Shown piece after piece: positions 28,584 through 37,060 of a stretch of 64,000 bases of DNA. The notes beneath the pieces are model-generated. The model worked only from the letters and a program-made list of their open reading frames with translations. It was not told the DNA's origin and did not search any database. The stretch is from Arcobacter sp. (lineage in GTDB: Bacteria > Campylobacterota > Campylobacteria > Campylobacterales > Arcobacteraceae), in assembly GCA_002869565.1 (NCBI GenBank), contig PKUJ01000011.1:124001-188000 (forward strand). The letters run 5' to 3'. How positions within the stretch are numbered: position 1 is the first letter of the stretch; the number at the start of each line of letters is the position of its first letter. Both the position numbers and the translations under genes were made by a program.

Positions 28584-28886
28584 ATGAATTTATTAATCCC
28601 TGTAGATAGTAATAAAAGACACGAAGCCTTGCTTACAACACTTGATCATTCGAATGATTGGGCGTTTATTGAGCTGGAGGAAGGACAAATTGTAAATTGT
28701 ACTTTCTATAAAGATAGAAAAGATATTGAATGTTGGGTGGAAACTGTTGTTGTGATAAATGATCAAGAATATATTTGGCAATTTCAAGAAGAGGGTATTG
28801 CAGTACTTGTCGCACCTACACAAAGAAGTATTGATGAAATAGTTGAGGCTTTTCTTTTTAGAGAGCTTCACGACTTAAATGTATAA
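28584..28886 (+). CDS. Small conserved-type cytosolic protein of unknown function
   Basis: A 100-residue acidic protein starting MNLLIPVDSNKR. The opening weakly recalls the beta strand of the NifX/NifB-like (dinitrogenase cofactor-binding) fold, but no metal ligands are evident, so I do not assign a function. The ATG at 28584 is preferred over 28566 because AAGGA lies 6 nt upstream. It sits just before tRNA-Val. Confidence 0.65.
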   Translation: MNLLIPVDSNKRHEALLTTLDHSNDWAFIELEEGQIVNCTFYKDRKDIECWVETVVVINDQEYIWQFQEEGIAVLVAPTQRSIDEIVEAFLFRELHDLNV

Positions 28887-28913
28887 AACATTTAGTTTTA
28901 TACATTATTTTAT

Positions 28914-28989
28914 GACCGTGTAACTCAGTTGGTAGAGTGCTTCGTTGACATCGAAGTTGCCGTTGGTTCAAGTCCAATCATGGTCACCA
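28914..28989 (+). tRNA. tRNA-Val(GAC)
   Basis: A 76-nt cloverleaf with encoded CCA. Acceptor arms GACCGTG and CATGGTC pair with one G-T; the anticodon stem CTTCG/CGAAG surrounds the loop TTGACAT with anticodon GAC (valine); the T-arm contains GTTCAAGT and pairs GTTGG/CCAAT. The D-arm has the usual GTTGGTAGAG. Confidence 0.96.
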
Positions 28990-29025
28990 TTTGAAATTAA
29001 AAAATCACATAAATAAAGGGAAAAG

Positions 29026-30081
29026 ATGAAATTTTTATTAAAACTTGCATTACTATTTTCATTAGTAATAAGTACTTCGTTTGCATCTGAAAAGGTTTAC
29101 AAACTTAAAATGGCTACAACGTGGGGACCTACTCTTTCACCACTAATTGATTCAGCTTATAATGCTGCTAAAATGGCTGAAAAAATGTCTAATGGCAGAT
29201 TACAAATTAGAGTTGATGCCTCAAATAAACATAAGTCACCACTTGGAATCTTAGATATGGTAAAAGGTGGTCAATATGATATGGGTCATTCAGCATCATA
29301 TTATTGGAAAGGTAAGGATATTGCTACTTTACCTTTTACTTCAATGCCATTTGGATTAACTGCTCCTGAACAATATGCTTGGTTTTATCAAGCAGGTGGT
29401 TTAGAACTTATGCAAAAAGTTTATGCAAAACATAAAGTTATGTCATTCCCTGGAGGTAGTACTGGCGTTCAAATGGGTGGATGGTTTAGAAAAGAAATTA
29501 AGACTTTAGATGATTTAAAAGGTCTTAAAATGAGAATTCCTGGATTTGCTGGTGAGATTATGGCAAAACTTGGTGTTCAAGTTACTAATATCGCACCTGG
29601 TGAATTATATACTGCCCTTGATAGAAATAATATTGATGCTTTAGAGTGGGTTGGCCCATCTATGGATATTAAAATGGGATTTCATAAAATCGCACCTTTT
29701 TACTACACAGGTTGGCATGAACCAGCTTCAGAAATGCAATTTTTAGTAAATAAAAAATCTTTTGCAAAATTACCAGCTGATTTACAAGAAATATTAATTG
29801 TATCTATGAGAGTTGCTGCATACGATATGTATGTAGAAAACTACGATATGAATGCAACAGCTTGGGAAAAAATGAGAGCTGAATATCCAGGTATTCAAGT
29901 TAAAACTTTCCCAAAAGAAATTATGGATGCTATGAAAAAAGCAAACAAAGAGCTAAGAACTGAATTATCAGCTAAATCACCTGAGTTAAAAGAAGTTTTA
30001 GATTCTCAAGATGTGTATATGAAAAAAGTTAGAGAGTGGACTAAAATGTCTGATTATCTTTATTTAAAAGATAATATCTAA
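29026..30081 (+). CDS. Orphan TRAP substrate-binding protein, paralogue of the 12-kb DctP
   Basis: A 351-residue periplasmic binding protein with signal peptide (FLLKLALLFSLVISTSFA). It matches the 11.9-13.0 kb protein across its length, with identical key segments (KMATTWGPTLSP, GILDMVKGGQYDMGHSASYY, KMRIPGFAGE, ALEWVGP, YTGWHEPASEMQF). No DctQ or DctM gene accompanies it, so it probably feeds the dctQM permease at 9.8-11.8 kb, perhaps with a different affinity or inducer. A strong hairpin follows it. Confidence 0.92.
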   Translation: MKFLLKLALLFSLVISTSFASEKVYKLKMATTWGPTLSPLIDSAYNAAKMAEKMSNGRLQIRVDASNKHKSPLGILDMVKGGQYDMGHSASYYWKGKDIATLPFTSMPFGLTAPEQYAWFYQAGGLELMQKVYAKHKVMSFPGGSTGVQMGGWFRKEIKTLDDLKGLKMRIPGFAGEIMAKLGVQVTNIAPGELYTALDRNNIDALEWVGPSMDIKMGFHKIAPFYYTGWHEPASEMQFLVNKKSFAKLPADLQEILIVSMRVAAYDMYVENYDMNATAWEKMRAEYPGIQVKTFPKEIMDAMKKANKELRTELSAKSPELKEVLDSQDVYMKKVREWTKMSDYLYLKDNI

Positions 30082-30091
30082 TATATAATTT

Positions 30092-30117
30092 AGGTTTCTC
30101 CCAATATGGAGAAACCT
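30092..30117. terminator. Bidirectional terminator between convergent genes
   Basis: AGGTTTCTCC and GGAGAAACCT form a 10-bp stem with a 5-6-nt loop, exactly between the orphan TRAP binding protein and the convergent Fe-S subunit gene, whose stop codon begins at the base of the stem. Confidence 0.8.
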
Positions 30118-30851
30118 TAAAATCCATTTGGATTAAATCCTCCTGATGGATCAAATCCCGAATCAAAACTATTAAAGGCACTCAAACTTTTATCTTCATA
30201 TCCTTCTTGGACAGATTTCATTCTTAAATTCATAATATCAGTTTTAGGGTCTATAAATTGGGGACATACAATTGTACAATTTCCGCAAAGTGTACAATCC
30301 CACACACCATTATCTTGAATATTTTCTAAGATACCATTTTTATCGTTTTCTTTTTTATCATTTACATATCTTAACGCTCTAGTTAATGCATAAGGACCTA
30401 GAAATTCATTATTTACTTCGTAAACTGGACAAGAACTAAAACAACTCTGACATAAAATACAATTACTTTGTATATCAATTAGTTTTTCATCTTTTGAAGT
30501 GATTTCTTCTTTGCTTAATTCTTTTAAAAATGATTTTGTAGTTTTTAAAAATTTTTCTTCATGAGATAAATCTACAACCAAATCTTTGATTACTTTAGTA
30601 TTATTTATTGCTTCTATTAAGTCATTTTCATTTAAGTTAGTTTTACAGGCTAATCTTTCTACTCCATTAACTCTTACGGCACAACTTCCACAAATGCCAG
30701 TTCTACATCCACATCTAAAAGATAATGCTTTATCATTCTTTATTTTGACTTCTATAAGCGAATTTAAAATAGTTTGATTATGAGTTACATTGAATTCTTC
30801 AATATAAGGTTCTAGTTTACTTTCATTAAATCTTTTTATTTTCAATTTCAT
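30117..30851 (-). CDS. Fumarate-reductase/succinate-dehydrogenase-like iron-sulfur subunit
   Basis: A 244-residue protein. The N-terminal [2Fe-2S] ferredoxin domain has CGCRTGICGSCAVRVNG (about residues 48-64). Two further motifs follow: CILCQSCFSSCP (about 131) and CTLCGNCTIVCPQFIDP (about 186). The second has four cysteines, whereas classical SdhB/FrdB has three there and binds [3Fe-4S]; this one could bind [4Fe-4S]. No membrane anchor subunit is adjacent, so the electron partner is unknown. Its start overlaps the flavoprotein stop by 4 bp. Confidence 0.85.
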   Translation of the reverse strand: MKLKIKRFNESKLEPYIEEFNVTHNQTILNSLIEVKIKNDKALSFRCGCRTGICGSCAVRVNGVERLACKTNLNENDLIEAINNTKVIKDLVVDLSHEEKFLKTTKSFLKELSKEEITSKDEKLIDIQSNCILCQSCFSSCPVYEVNNEFLGPYALTRALRYVNDKKENDKNGILENIQDNGVWDCTLCGNCTIVCPQFIDPKTDIMNLRMKSVQEGYEDKSLSAFNSFDSGFDPSGGFNPNGF

Positions 30852-32455
30852 AAAACATCCTCAAAACTTATTTCCAATGAATTATTTTTTAAAATTGAAA
30901 TACTATTCTTATCAAAATCTATTTTTTCTTCTTCATAATCTGTTCTAAAATGGGCTCCTCTACTCTCTTTTCTTTCTATAGCACTTTTTAATATGATTTT
31001 TGAAAGTTGTATTATATTTTGGAATTCAATAAATTCTATTAAATTTTTATTATATAATTCGCTCTTATCTTCAATTCCATAATAGCTTATTTCATTCTCT
31101 TTTTTTATAATATAATCTAATGCCCGTTCTAATTTTTTTTCTTCCCTAAAAAGACCTACATTATTGAAAAAAAGTTTTCCTATCTCTTTTTTAGTTTTAT
31201 AGAAATCGGCTTTATTTTCTCTATTCAATATCTTTTCTATGCTCTTTTTATCTTTTATAAATTGAGTATTCAATGGCGTGATATATTGGCTTTCTTTTTT
31301 TGCTTCTTTTGCAGCATTAATACCTGCAATTTTTCCAAATGTGACTATTTCAAGTAATGAGTTACCACCTAATCTATTTGCCCCATGGATACCACTTTGA
31401 GAACATTCTCCGCAAGCAAAAAGGTTTTTAATGTTAGTTTGAGCTTCTATATTTGTTAATATCCCACCCATAGTATAATGGGCAGAAGGAGTAACAGGTA
31501 TTAAGTCACTTTCCATATCTAGTTTCATAAAATCTTGAACTAAATGCCGCTCTTGTGGCATTACTTCATTTATCCTTTCAAGCCCTAAGTGTCTTAAATC
31601 TAAATATATTTTTTTACCTTTGTGAGTTCTTTCAAATATTGCACGAGCAACTTCATCTCTTGCTTTCAATTCTTCAATAAATCTATTGCCATTTTCATCA
31701 ATTAAGTAACCACCCTCTCCTCTTGCACTTTCACTTATTAATATATTTTTCTTTTCAAGTGTTGTTGGATGAAATTGAATAAATTCCATATTTGAAAGTT
31801 TTGCTCCTGCTCTAAATGCAGAAGCTATTCCATCTCCTGTACTAGTATATGAATTGGTTGTAAATTGATGATAAATTCCGGCATAACCACCTGATGCTAA
31901 AATAACTGTTTTAGAATGAAACTCTTTTACTTTAGAGTCAATCATATTAATTGCAGTTATTCCTTTTACTTGATTTTTTTCTACAATTAGATTTAAAAGT
32001 TGATGTTCATTTAAAAATTTTATTTCTTCTTTTAAGCATTGATCGTAAAGTGTATGCAGTATTTTTAGGCCAGTATAGTCTGAACTATAACAAGTTCTTT
32101 CTGCTTTTGTTCCGCCAAATTTTCTTTGTGCAATAATATTTGATTTTGTTCTACTAAATGGAACTCCAATTGAATCCAACCATTCGATTGTATCTTTAGA
32201 TTCTTTGCAAAATAATTCAATGGTAGATTTATTTCCTAATTTATGAGATGCTTTATAAGTATCATTTATATAGTTTTCTACATTGTCATTGAGGTTTTCA
32301 TTTAATACAGCATTAATTCCCCCTTGTGCTTGACAAGTCTGAGAATGAGTGGGAAATGTTTTGGAAATAACTAAAACATTTGCTCCTTCTTTTTTTGCAT
32401 TTAATGCAGCAGTTAATCCTGCTCCACCTGAACCTATTATTAATACATCAATCAT
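30848..32455 (-). CDS. Fumarate-reductase/succinate-dehydrogenase-like flavoprotein subunit
   Basis: A 535-residue FAD protein (IGSGGAGLTAAL at 7-18) with SdhA/FrdA/NadB-superfamily motifs: RGEGGYLIDENG, KARDEVARAIFE, HYTMGGI and RLGGNSLLEIVTFG. The substrate-binding His and Arg of this family are present. Where FrdA/SdhA normally carry the FAD-linking His (RSHT-type), this protein reads PTHSQTCQAQGG, which places Gln at that site by my alignment, so FAD may be non-covalent. There is no signal peptide, so it is cytoplasmic. It forms an AB pair with the Fe-S subunit, without a membrane subunit. Confidence 0.85.
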   Translation of the reverse strand: MIDVLIIGSGGAGLTAALNAKKEGANVLVISKTFPTHSQTCQAQGGINAVLNENLNDNVENYINDTYKASHKLGNKSTIELFCKESKDTIEWLDSIGVPFSRTKSNIIAQRKFGGTKAERTCYSSDYTGLKILHTLYDQCLKEEIKFLNEHQLLNLIVEKNQVKGITAINMIDSKVKEFHSKTVILASGGYAGIYHQFTTNSYTSTGDGIASAFRAGAKLSNMEFIQFHPTTLEKKNILISESARGEGGYLIDENGNRFIEELKARDEVARAIFERTHKGKKIYLDLRHLGLERINEVMPQERHLVQDFMKLDMESDLIPVTPSAHYTMGGILTNIEAQTNIKNLFACGECSQSGIHGANRLGGNSLLEIVTFGKIAGINAAKEAKKESQYITPLNTQFIKDKKSIEKILNRENKADFYKTKKEIGKLFFNNVGLFREEKKLERALDYIIKKENEISYYGIEDKSELYNKNLIEFIEFQNIIQLSKIILKSAIERKESRGAHFRTDYEEEKIDFDKNSISILKNNSLEISFEDVL

Positions 32456-32456
32456 A

Positions 32457-32897
32457 TTACTCCCAGAATTCTTTTAGAGGTTCTTTTTCTTGTTTTGCAA
32501 TATTTATTCCACTATCTATTGAAGGAGAATCTTCAAGATTTTCTAAATCAAGATTATCTATTTGGGCTAAAGCTTCTTCTAAATCTTTTTCATCAAGTTG
32601 ATTTAGTGTTTTGTCCTTACTTTTTATTTTTTCAACTTTATCATTACTATGATTTATTAAAACTTCTTTTTTTATTTTTGTACTTGTAGAATCGGATTTT
32701 TGTTTTAATAAAATATATTCAGTCATAATTTTTTCATATTCAGAAAAATCTAACAACATAAAACTTGGTTTTCCATCACGTAAGATTATTGCCTTTTCAA
32801 TATCTTTTTTGTGCAGTTTATCAAAAACCATTTTACTTTTTCTAATTAGTTCTGTGGAAGAAAACATTTCTTCTGATGTATATTGTAAAGGATTCAT
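32457..32897 (-). CDS. Phd/YefM-like N-terminal domain protein
   Basis: A 146-residue protein. Residues about 10-62 resemble Phd/YefM antitoxins (FSSTELIRKSKMVFDKL, then AIILRDGKPSFMLLDFSEYE). The remaining 80 residues are charged, low in complexity and probably disordered. No toxin gene is adjacent; instead the flavoprotein gene follows after 1 bp. It may be a DNA-binding autorepressor of the operon rather than part of a toxin-antitoxin pair. Confidence 0.7.
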   Translation of the reverse strand: MNPLQYTSEEMFSSTELIRKSKMVFDKLHKKDIEKAIILRDGKPSFMLLDFSEYEKIMTEYILLKQKSDSTSTKIKKEVLINHSNDKVEKIKSKDKTLNQLDEKDLEEALAQIDNLDLENLEDSPSIDSGINIAKQEKEPLKEFWE

Positions 32898-32917
32898 TTT
32901 TGCTCCTATGTGTATTG

Positions 32918-32934
32918 TAGTATGTATTATACTA
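32918..32934. promoter_or_regulatory. Candidate operator upstream of the Phd-like gene
   Basis: TAGTAT (32918-32923) and ATACTA (32929-32934) form a perfect inverted repeat with a 5-bp spacer. On the minus strand it contains TATAAT, a likely -10 box, so a bound repressor would block the promoter. TGTATT is also repeated at 32911 and 32923. This fits autoregulation by the Phd-like protein. Confidence 0.45.
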
Positions 32935-33856
32935 TGAATTTTTGTATGTTGTCAAATGTTTTATTTATTATTTTATTTCTTGCTTCAATTGATGCCCATG
33001 CTATATGTGGTGTAATTACAAGTCTATGTTTATTTTGTATTTTGTTTAGAGGATTATTTCCTTCTATAGGTTCTATTTCTAGTACATCAAGGCCACAAAA
33101 TAGTATTTTTTCTCCATCTAAAACCTCTGATAAATCTTGTTCATTAATTATTCCACCTCTTCCTACATTAATCAATATAGCTCCATCTTTTAGTGTATTT
33201 AGATTTGTTTTATTAATCAAGTTATAAGTTGATTCATTTAGTGGTGAATGTATTGAAATTATATCAGATGTTGAAAGTAATTCTTCTAGTGTTAGCTGTT
33301 TATAGCTTGTATTATTATTCTTTCCTGAAGTTGAATAATAATTGACATTACATCCAAATGCACTAGCTATCTCTGCAACTTTTGTACCTATTGAACCTAG
33401 TCCAATTATTCCCCAATTTTTGTTTTTTAATTCATAAAATGGTTCATCTAGATGTGTGAATATATCTGATTTTTCCCATTTCTTATCTTCAACATATTTT
33501 TTATAATAATCTAGTTTTTGAACAAAGTGTAAAACAAAAGTTAGAGTAAGTTGGGGCACAGTTCCTGTTGCATATCCTTTTACATTTTTTACTTCTATAT
33601 TCTTTTCTTTTGCGTATTCTAGGTCTACATTGTTCATTCCTGTAGCAGCTATGCAAATTAATTTTATATTTGAATTTTCCATTGAATTTTTATCTATGAC
33701 AACTTTATTGGTAATTACAATCTCCGCATTTTTAATTCTTTTTTTTGTTTCATCTGCATTTGTAGTATCATATATAACTACTTCTCCAAATTCTTTAAAC
33801 TTTTCTAGGCTTATGTCATTGCCAAAAGTTTTTCTATCTAAGATTACAATTTTCAT
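32927..33856 (-). CDS. D-isomer-specific 2-hydroxyacid dehydrogenase
   Basis: A 309-residue NAD-dependent dehydrogenase. It has the nucleotide motif WGIIGLGSIGTKVAEIA (about 145-161), the conserved Arg region NVGRGGIINEQDL, the catalytic Glu in FCGLDVLEIEPIE and His in ITPHIAWAS. Glycerate/hydroxypyruvate and D-lactate dehydrogenases share this pattern, so substrate is open. It might link to the lactate module, but the distance makes that only a guess. Confidence 0.9.
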   Translation of the reverse strand: MKIVILDRKTFGNDISLEKFKEFGEVVIYDTTNADETKKRIKNAEIVITNKVVIDKNSMENSNIKLICIAATGMNNVDLEYAKEKNIEVKNVKGYATGTVPQLTLTFVLHFVQKLDYYKKYVEDKKWEKSDIFTHLDEPFYELKNKNWGIIGLGSIGTKVAEIASAFGCNVNYYSTSGKNNNTSYKQLTLEELLSTSDIISIHSPLNESTYNLINKTNLNTLKDGAILINVGRGGIINEQDLSEVLDGEKILFCGLDVLEIEPIEGNNPLNKIQNKHRLVITPHIAWASIEARNKIINKTFDNIQKFIV

Positions 33857-33915
33857 TACGATTACCCTTACATATTTTTATATGTAAAGGTATCTAAAAT
33901 TTAATTAAGTTGGGA

Positions 33916-35331
33916 TTATTTATTTTTTGTAGTAAAAATTAGTTCAGCCCATTCAGTAATTGGACCTCTAAGCACTTTTTGAAGTTTTATTGCAAATGTA
34001 TTAACAAGGTCACTTTTTTCTTTTGTAGACTTTAATAGAGTTGTTAATGAGTTGGTATGTTTATTTACATAGAAGTTATCTATTTGTTTATTACTTCCTA
34101 ATACTACAACTTTACATGAGTTATCAATTCTTGATAAAACCATTTGCATTGTTTTGTTTGACATATTTTGAGCTTCATCAATAATAACAAATGCATTTGA
34201 GATAGTTCTTCCTCTCATCTCTCCTACCCACATAGTTTCAATTCCATAGTTTTGAATCATTTGTTCAATTCTTTGACTTACTTCTTGATCATCAAGTTCT
34301 GCTATATTTTCACCACTTTTTTTATTTGCTTTTCTTTTTTTGTATTCACTTCGGATTATATAGTCTAAACTATCCATTAATGGGTGATTGTAAATTTTGA
34401 ATTTTTCTTCAAATCCAGGTAAATATCCTACATCTTCACCTTTATCTAGTGATTCAATAGAGTTTCTAATATATATGATTCTTTGGAAATATTTTTGTCT
34501 TACTAGTTTTAAAGCTCCACTTAACGCTAATAAAGTTTTTCCGCTTCCTGCTTTTGCTTCTACAATCAAAACATTAAAGAAGTGCGAAAGAATCGCATCG
34601 GAGAAGAAAAGTTGTTCTTTATTAAGTGGAACAATAATTTGATTTCTAATCTCTGTTTCATCTAAAAGATAGACTCTTTTATTTTGAATTGTTGCAAGAA
34701 TTACTTGATCTGAACCTTTTACTTTAAAACAATAACAAAAGTTATAGTCTTTGTACTCTGGATCTAATTCAGTAATTAATGCATTTTCTAAAAATTCTGT
34801 TTCTTCGAATTTTACTTCTATTGTTTTTATATATTCATAATTAAAATCATCTTTATCTGAACCTAGAAGCGAATCAGTTTTTATATCTAAAGAGACTGCT
34901 CTCGTTCTTGCCATAATATCTAATGATAAGAATGTTATATCTTTTTTATAGTAATCTTTTGAAAAACTTGCAATATCAAGTATTTTTCTGTCATTGATTA
35001 TGTTTAAAGCTACATTTTTTGTACTAATATCATAATTATCATTTGATATTACATCAATAATTGCATTCTTAATACCAAAAACTTCTAATCTTATTATTTT
35101 ATAAGTCTTATCTTTTTTAGAACTTAAGATAGTTGAATTTTCTAATATTCTTGCAAACTCTCTTGCTTGAAAATTAATCTCATCAAAACCACTTTTTTTA
35201 GTATCAATTTCATCTAAAACAGTTTCAGGTAAAACAATTAAATTTTTTGTTTCGTCACTTAACTTGAAAATATTACTTGCATCTTCAAGAAGTATATTTG
35301 TGTCTAGTACATATATTTTTTCAAAATTCAT
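33916..35331 (-). CDS. PIN-PhoH fusion ATPase (PhoH family)
   Basis: A 471-residue protein with an N-terminal PIN nuclease domain (YVLDTNILLEDA at residues 7-18, with further acidic residues) and a C-terminal PhoH ATPase domain (Walker A VEAKAGSGKTLLAL near 258; Walker B AFVIIDEAQNMS near 386). PIN-PhoH proteins are ATP-dependent ribonucleases/RNA helicases (PhoH2 type). It is last in the long operon that also contains RNase J; its start overlaps hemJ by 4 bp. Confidence 0.92.
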   Translation of the reverse strand: MNFEKIYVLDTNILLEDASNIFKLSDETKNLIVLPETVLDEIDTKKSGFDEINFQAREFARILENSTILSSKKDKTYKIIRLEVFGIKNAIIDVISNDNYDISTKNVALNIINDRKILDIASFSKDYYKKDITFLSLDIMARTRAVSLDIKTDSLLGSDKDDFNYEYIKTIEVKFEETEFLENALITELDPEYKDYNFCYCFKVKGSDQVILATIQNKRVYLLDETEIRNQIIVPLNKEQLFFSDAILSHFFNVLIVEAKAGSGKTLLALSGALKLVRQKYFQRIIYIRNSIESLDKGEDVGYLPGFEEKFKIYNHPLMDSLDYIIRSEYKKRKANKKSGENIAELDDQEVSQRIEQMIQNYGIETMWVGEMRGRTISNAFVIIDEAQNMSNKTMQMVLSRIDNSCKVVVLGSNKQIDNFYVNKHTNSLTTLLKSTKEKSDLVNTFAIKLQKVLRGPITEWAELIFTTKNK

Positions 35332-35876
35332 TTTTGCTCTTCTAATGGATTTACAGTATCTTTAGGTTTTTGTTTTAATACTTTATAAATTATAAATGCA
35401 CCAAATGCTAGTGTAATTAAAGTAAAGGTTATTGAAAAGCTTTTAGTTATTACATATCCAACTATTAAAATTGAAAGTACCGTTGGCACTTCATTGTATG
35501 CTCTAAAGAAATTCCCACTTTTTGGATAGATTCCTTTTTCTAAATTTTTTCTAAAATATTCTAAAGAAAATGAATAAGCTACTAATAATAGTGCAAAAAA
35601 TATTTTTGCATGTAGCCAACCATCACCTTGTAATAATTCAGGACGTAAATATATCATAAATGCACCGCTTAATACTGTTGCCCACATAGCTGGAAGCCCA
35701 ATATATTTATACATTTTATACTCTTGTATTTTTACAACATCAACAAAATCTTTTTTATTTTTGTGTTCAGTATGATATACGTATAGTCTTGGTTGATAAA
35801 AAAGCATTGCCATCCATGACATCATTGCCATTATGTGAAAAATCACAATCCATAAGTAGTACTCCATTATGTCCAT
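35328..35876 (-). CDS. hemJ: Protoporphyrinogen oxidase HemJ-like membrane protein
   Basis: A 182-residue protein with four to five hydrophobic segments and HemJ/UPF0093 features: IFHIMAMMSWMAMLFYQPRLYVYH (the conserved His and PRL...YH), YKYIGLPAMWATVLSGAFM, and GWLHAKIFFALLLVAYSF. HemJ oxidises protoporphyrinogen IX to protoporphyrin IX in haem synthesis. An alternative ATG three codons on (35867) is equally plausible. It overlaps its neighbours rarA and phoH by 1 and 4 bp. Confidence 0.82.
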   Translation of the reverse strand: MDIMEYYLWIVIFHIMAMMSWMAMLFYQPRLYVYHTEHKNKKDFVDVVKIQEYKMYKYIGLPAMWATVLSGAFMIYLRPELLQGDGWLHAKIFFALLLVAYSFSLEYFRKNLEKGIYPKSGNFFRAYNEVPTVLSILIVGYVITKSFSITFTLITLAFGAFIIYKVLKQKPKDTVNPLEEQK

Positions 35877-37060
35877 TAATTATGCCCTTTTATTTTTTTG
35901 ATCCATTCATTCAAAGTTTTTTCATAGCCAATATCATATGACTCATATAAATCTAACTCTTCTTTTAAATACTCTTGTTCAACCCATCCTCCAAAATCAT
36001 GTGGATATAAATAGCCAATATGTTGACTATCCAAATGTTTAGGTATATCTAAAATTTTACCATTTTTAACTTCATGAAGTGCTTTATTGATTCCTTTGTA
36101 GGCGCTATTTGATTTTGGGCTTGATGCAAGATATATGGCACATTGCCCTAAAAGTATTCTACTTTCGGGATATCCAATTTTTGAAGTTGCAGTCATTGTA
36201 CTTACAGCAAGGTTCAAGGCGTTTGGATTTGCATTACCTATGTCTTCACTTGCAAAGATAACCATACGTCTTGTTATAAATTCTACGGATTCTCCACCAT
36301 TTATAAGTCTCGCAAGATAATATAATGCAGCGTCAACATCTGAGCCTCTTAATGATTTTATCATTGCACTAGCTAAATCATAATGAGAATCAGAAGAACT
36401 AACTCCATCTCCCATTACATTTGGTCTTAATTCTTTTAATATTTCAAAACTTATATTATTATCTATTTTAGATGCAAAATTTAGTAAATTTAGCATAGCC
36501 CTAGCATCACCACTACTTGAGTTAATTAAATACTCTCTTGCCTCTTCATTTAACTTTATATCACCATTCTCAAGTGCTGTATCAATAACTTGAGATAAGT
36601 CATCTCTTGTTAAGGGTAAAAACTCATAAAGAAAAGATCTTGAACGAATTGCGTTTGTAAGTGTAAAAAATGGATTTTCAGTACTTGCTCCAATTATAAT
36701 TGCTGCGTAACTTTCCATAATAGGAAGGAGCACTTCTTGTTGATTTTTTGATAGTCTATGTACTTCATCAATAAATATTAAAGGTTTAATTAAAGCATTT
36801 TTATATCGTTCAAATACTTTACGTAAATCTTCTATTTTGATTGTTGTTGCATTAAAGTAATAATAATCAGTATTTATATGTTTCGCAATAATTTTTGCTA
36901 GTGTAGTTTTCCCAGTTCCAGGTTTACCATAGAAAAAGAGATGAGGAATCTCTTTTTTTTCTATCAATTTATATAGAGCTTTCTCTTTACCTATGATATG
37001 TTTTTGACCTATAAACTCATTTAAAGTTGTAGGTCTTAGCTTATTTGATAAATCAGTCAT
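35876..37060 (-). CDS. rarA: Replication-associated recombination protein A (MgsA/RarA)
   Basis: A 394-residue AAA+ ATPase in the RarA/MgsA/WRNIP1 family: RPTTLNEFIGQKHI, Walker A FFYGKPGTGKTTLAK (about 42-56), Walker B FIDEVHRLSKNQQ, sensor 1 GASTENP and the RarA C-terminal region (LARLINGGESVEFITRRM, SEDIGNANPNAL). It acts at stalled replication forks. Its start overlaps rluB by 8 bp. Confidence 0.95.
   Translation of the reverse strand: MTDLSNKLRPTTLNEFIGQKHIIGKEKALYKLIEKKEIPHLFFYGKPGTGKTTLAKIIAKHINTDYYYFNATTIKIEDLRKVFERYKNALIKPLIFIDEVHRLSKNQQEVLLPIMESYAAIIIGASTENPFFTLTNAIRSRSFLYEFLPLTRDDLSQVIDTALENGDIKLNEEAREYLINSSSGDARAMLNLLNFASKIDNNISFEILKELRPNVMGDGVSSSDSHYDLASAMIKSLRGSDVDAALYYLARLINGGESVEFITRRMVIFASEDIGNANPNALNLAVSTMTATSKIGYPESRILLGQCAIYLASSPKSNSAYKGINKALHEVKNGKILDIPKHLDSQHIGYLYPHDFGGWVEQEYLKEELDLYESYDIGYEKTLNEWIKKIKGHN

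Noticed and set aside
28584-28886. NifX/NifB-like cofactor protein
   Set aside because: Only the first strand is suggestive; no Cys/His ligands and no nif genes nearby.
32457-32897. A toxin-antitoxin system
   Set aside because: Only the Phd-like half is present; the adjacent gene is a metabolic flavoprotein, so no toxin can be supported.
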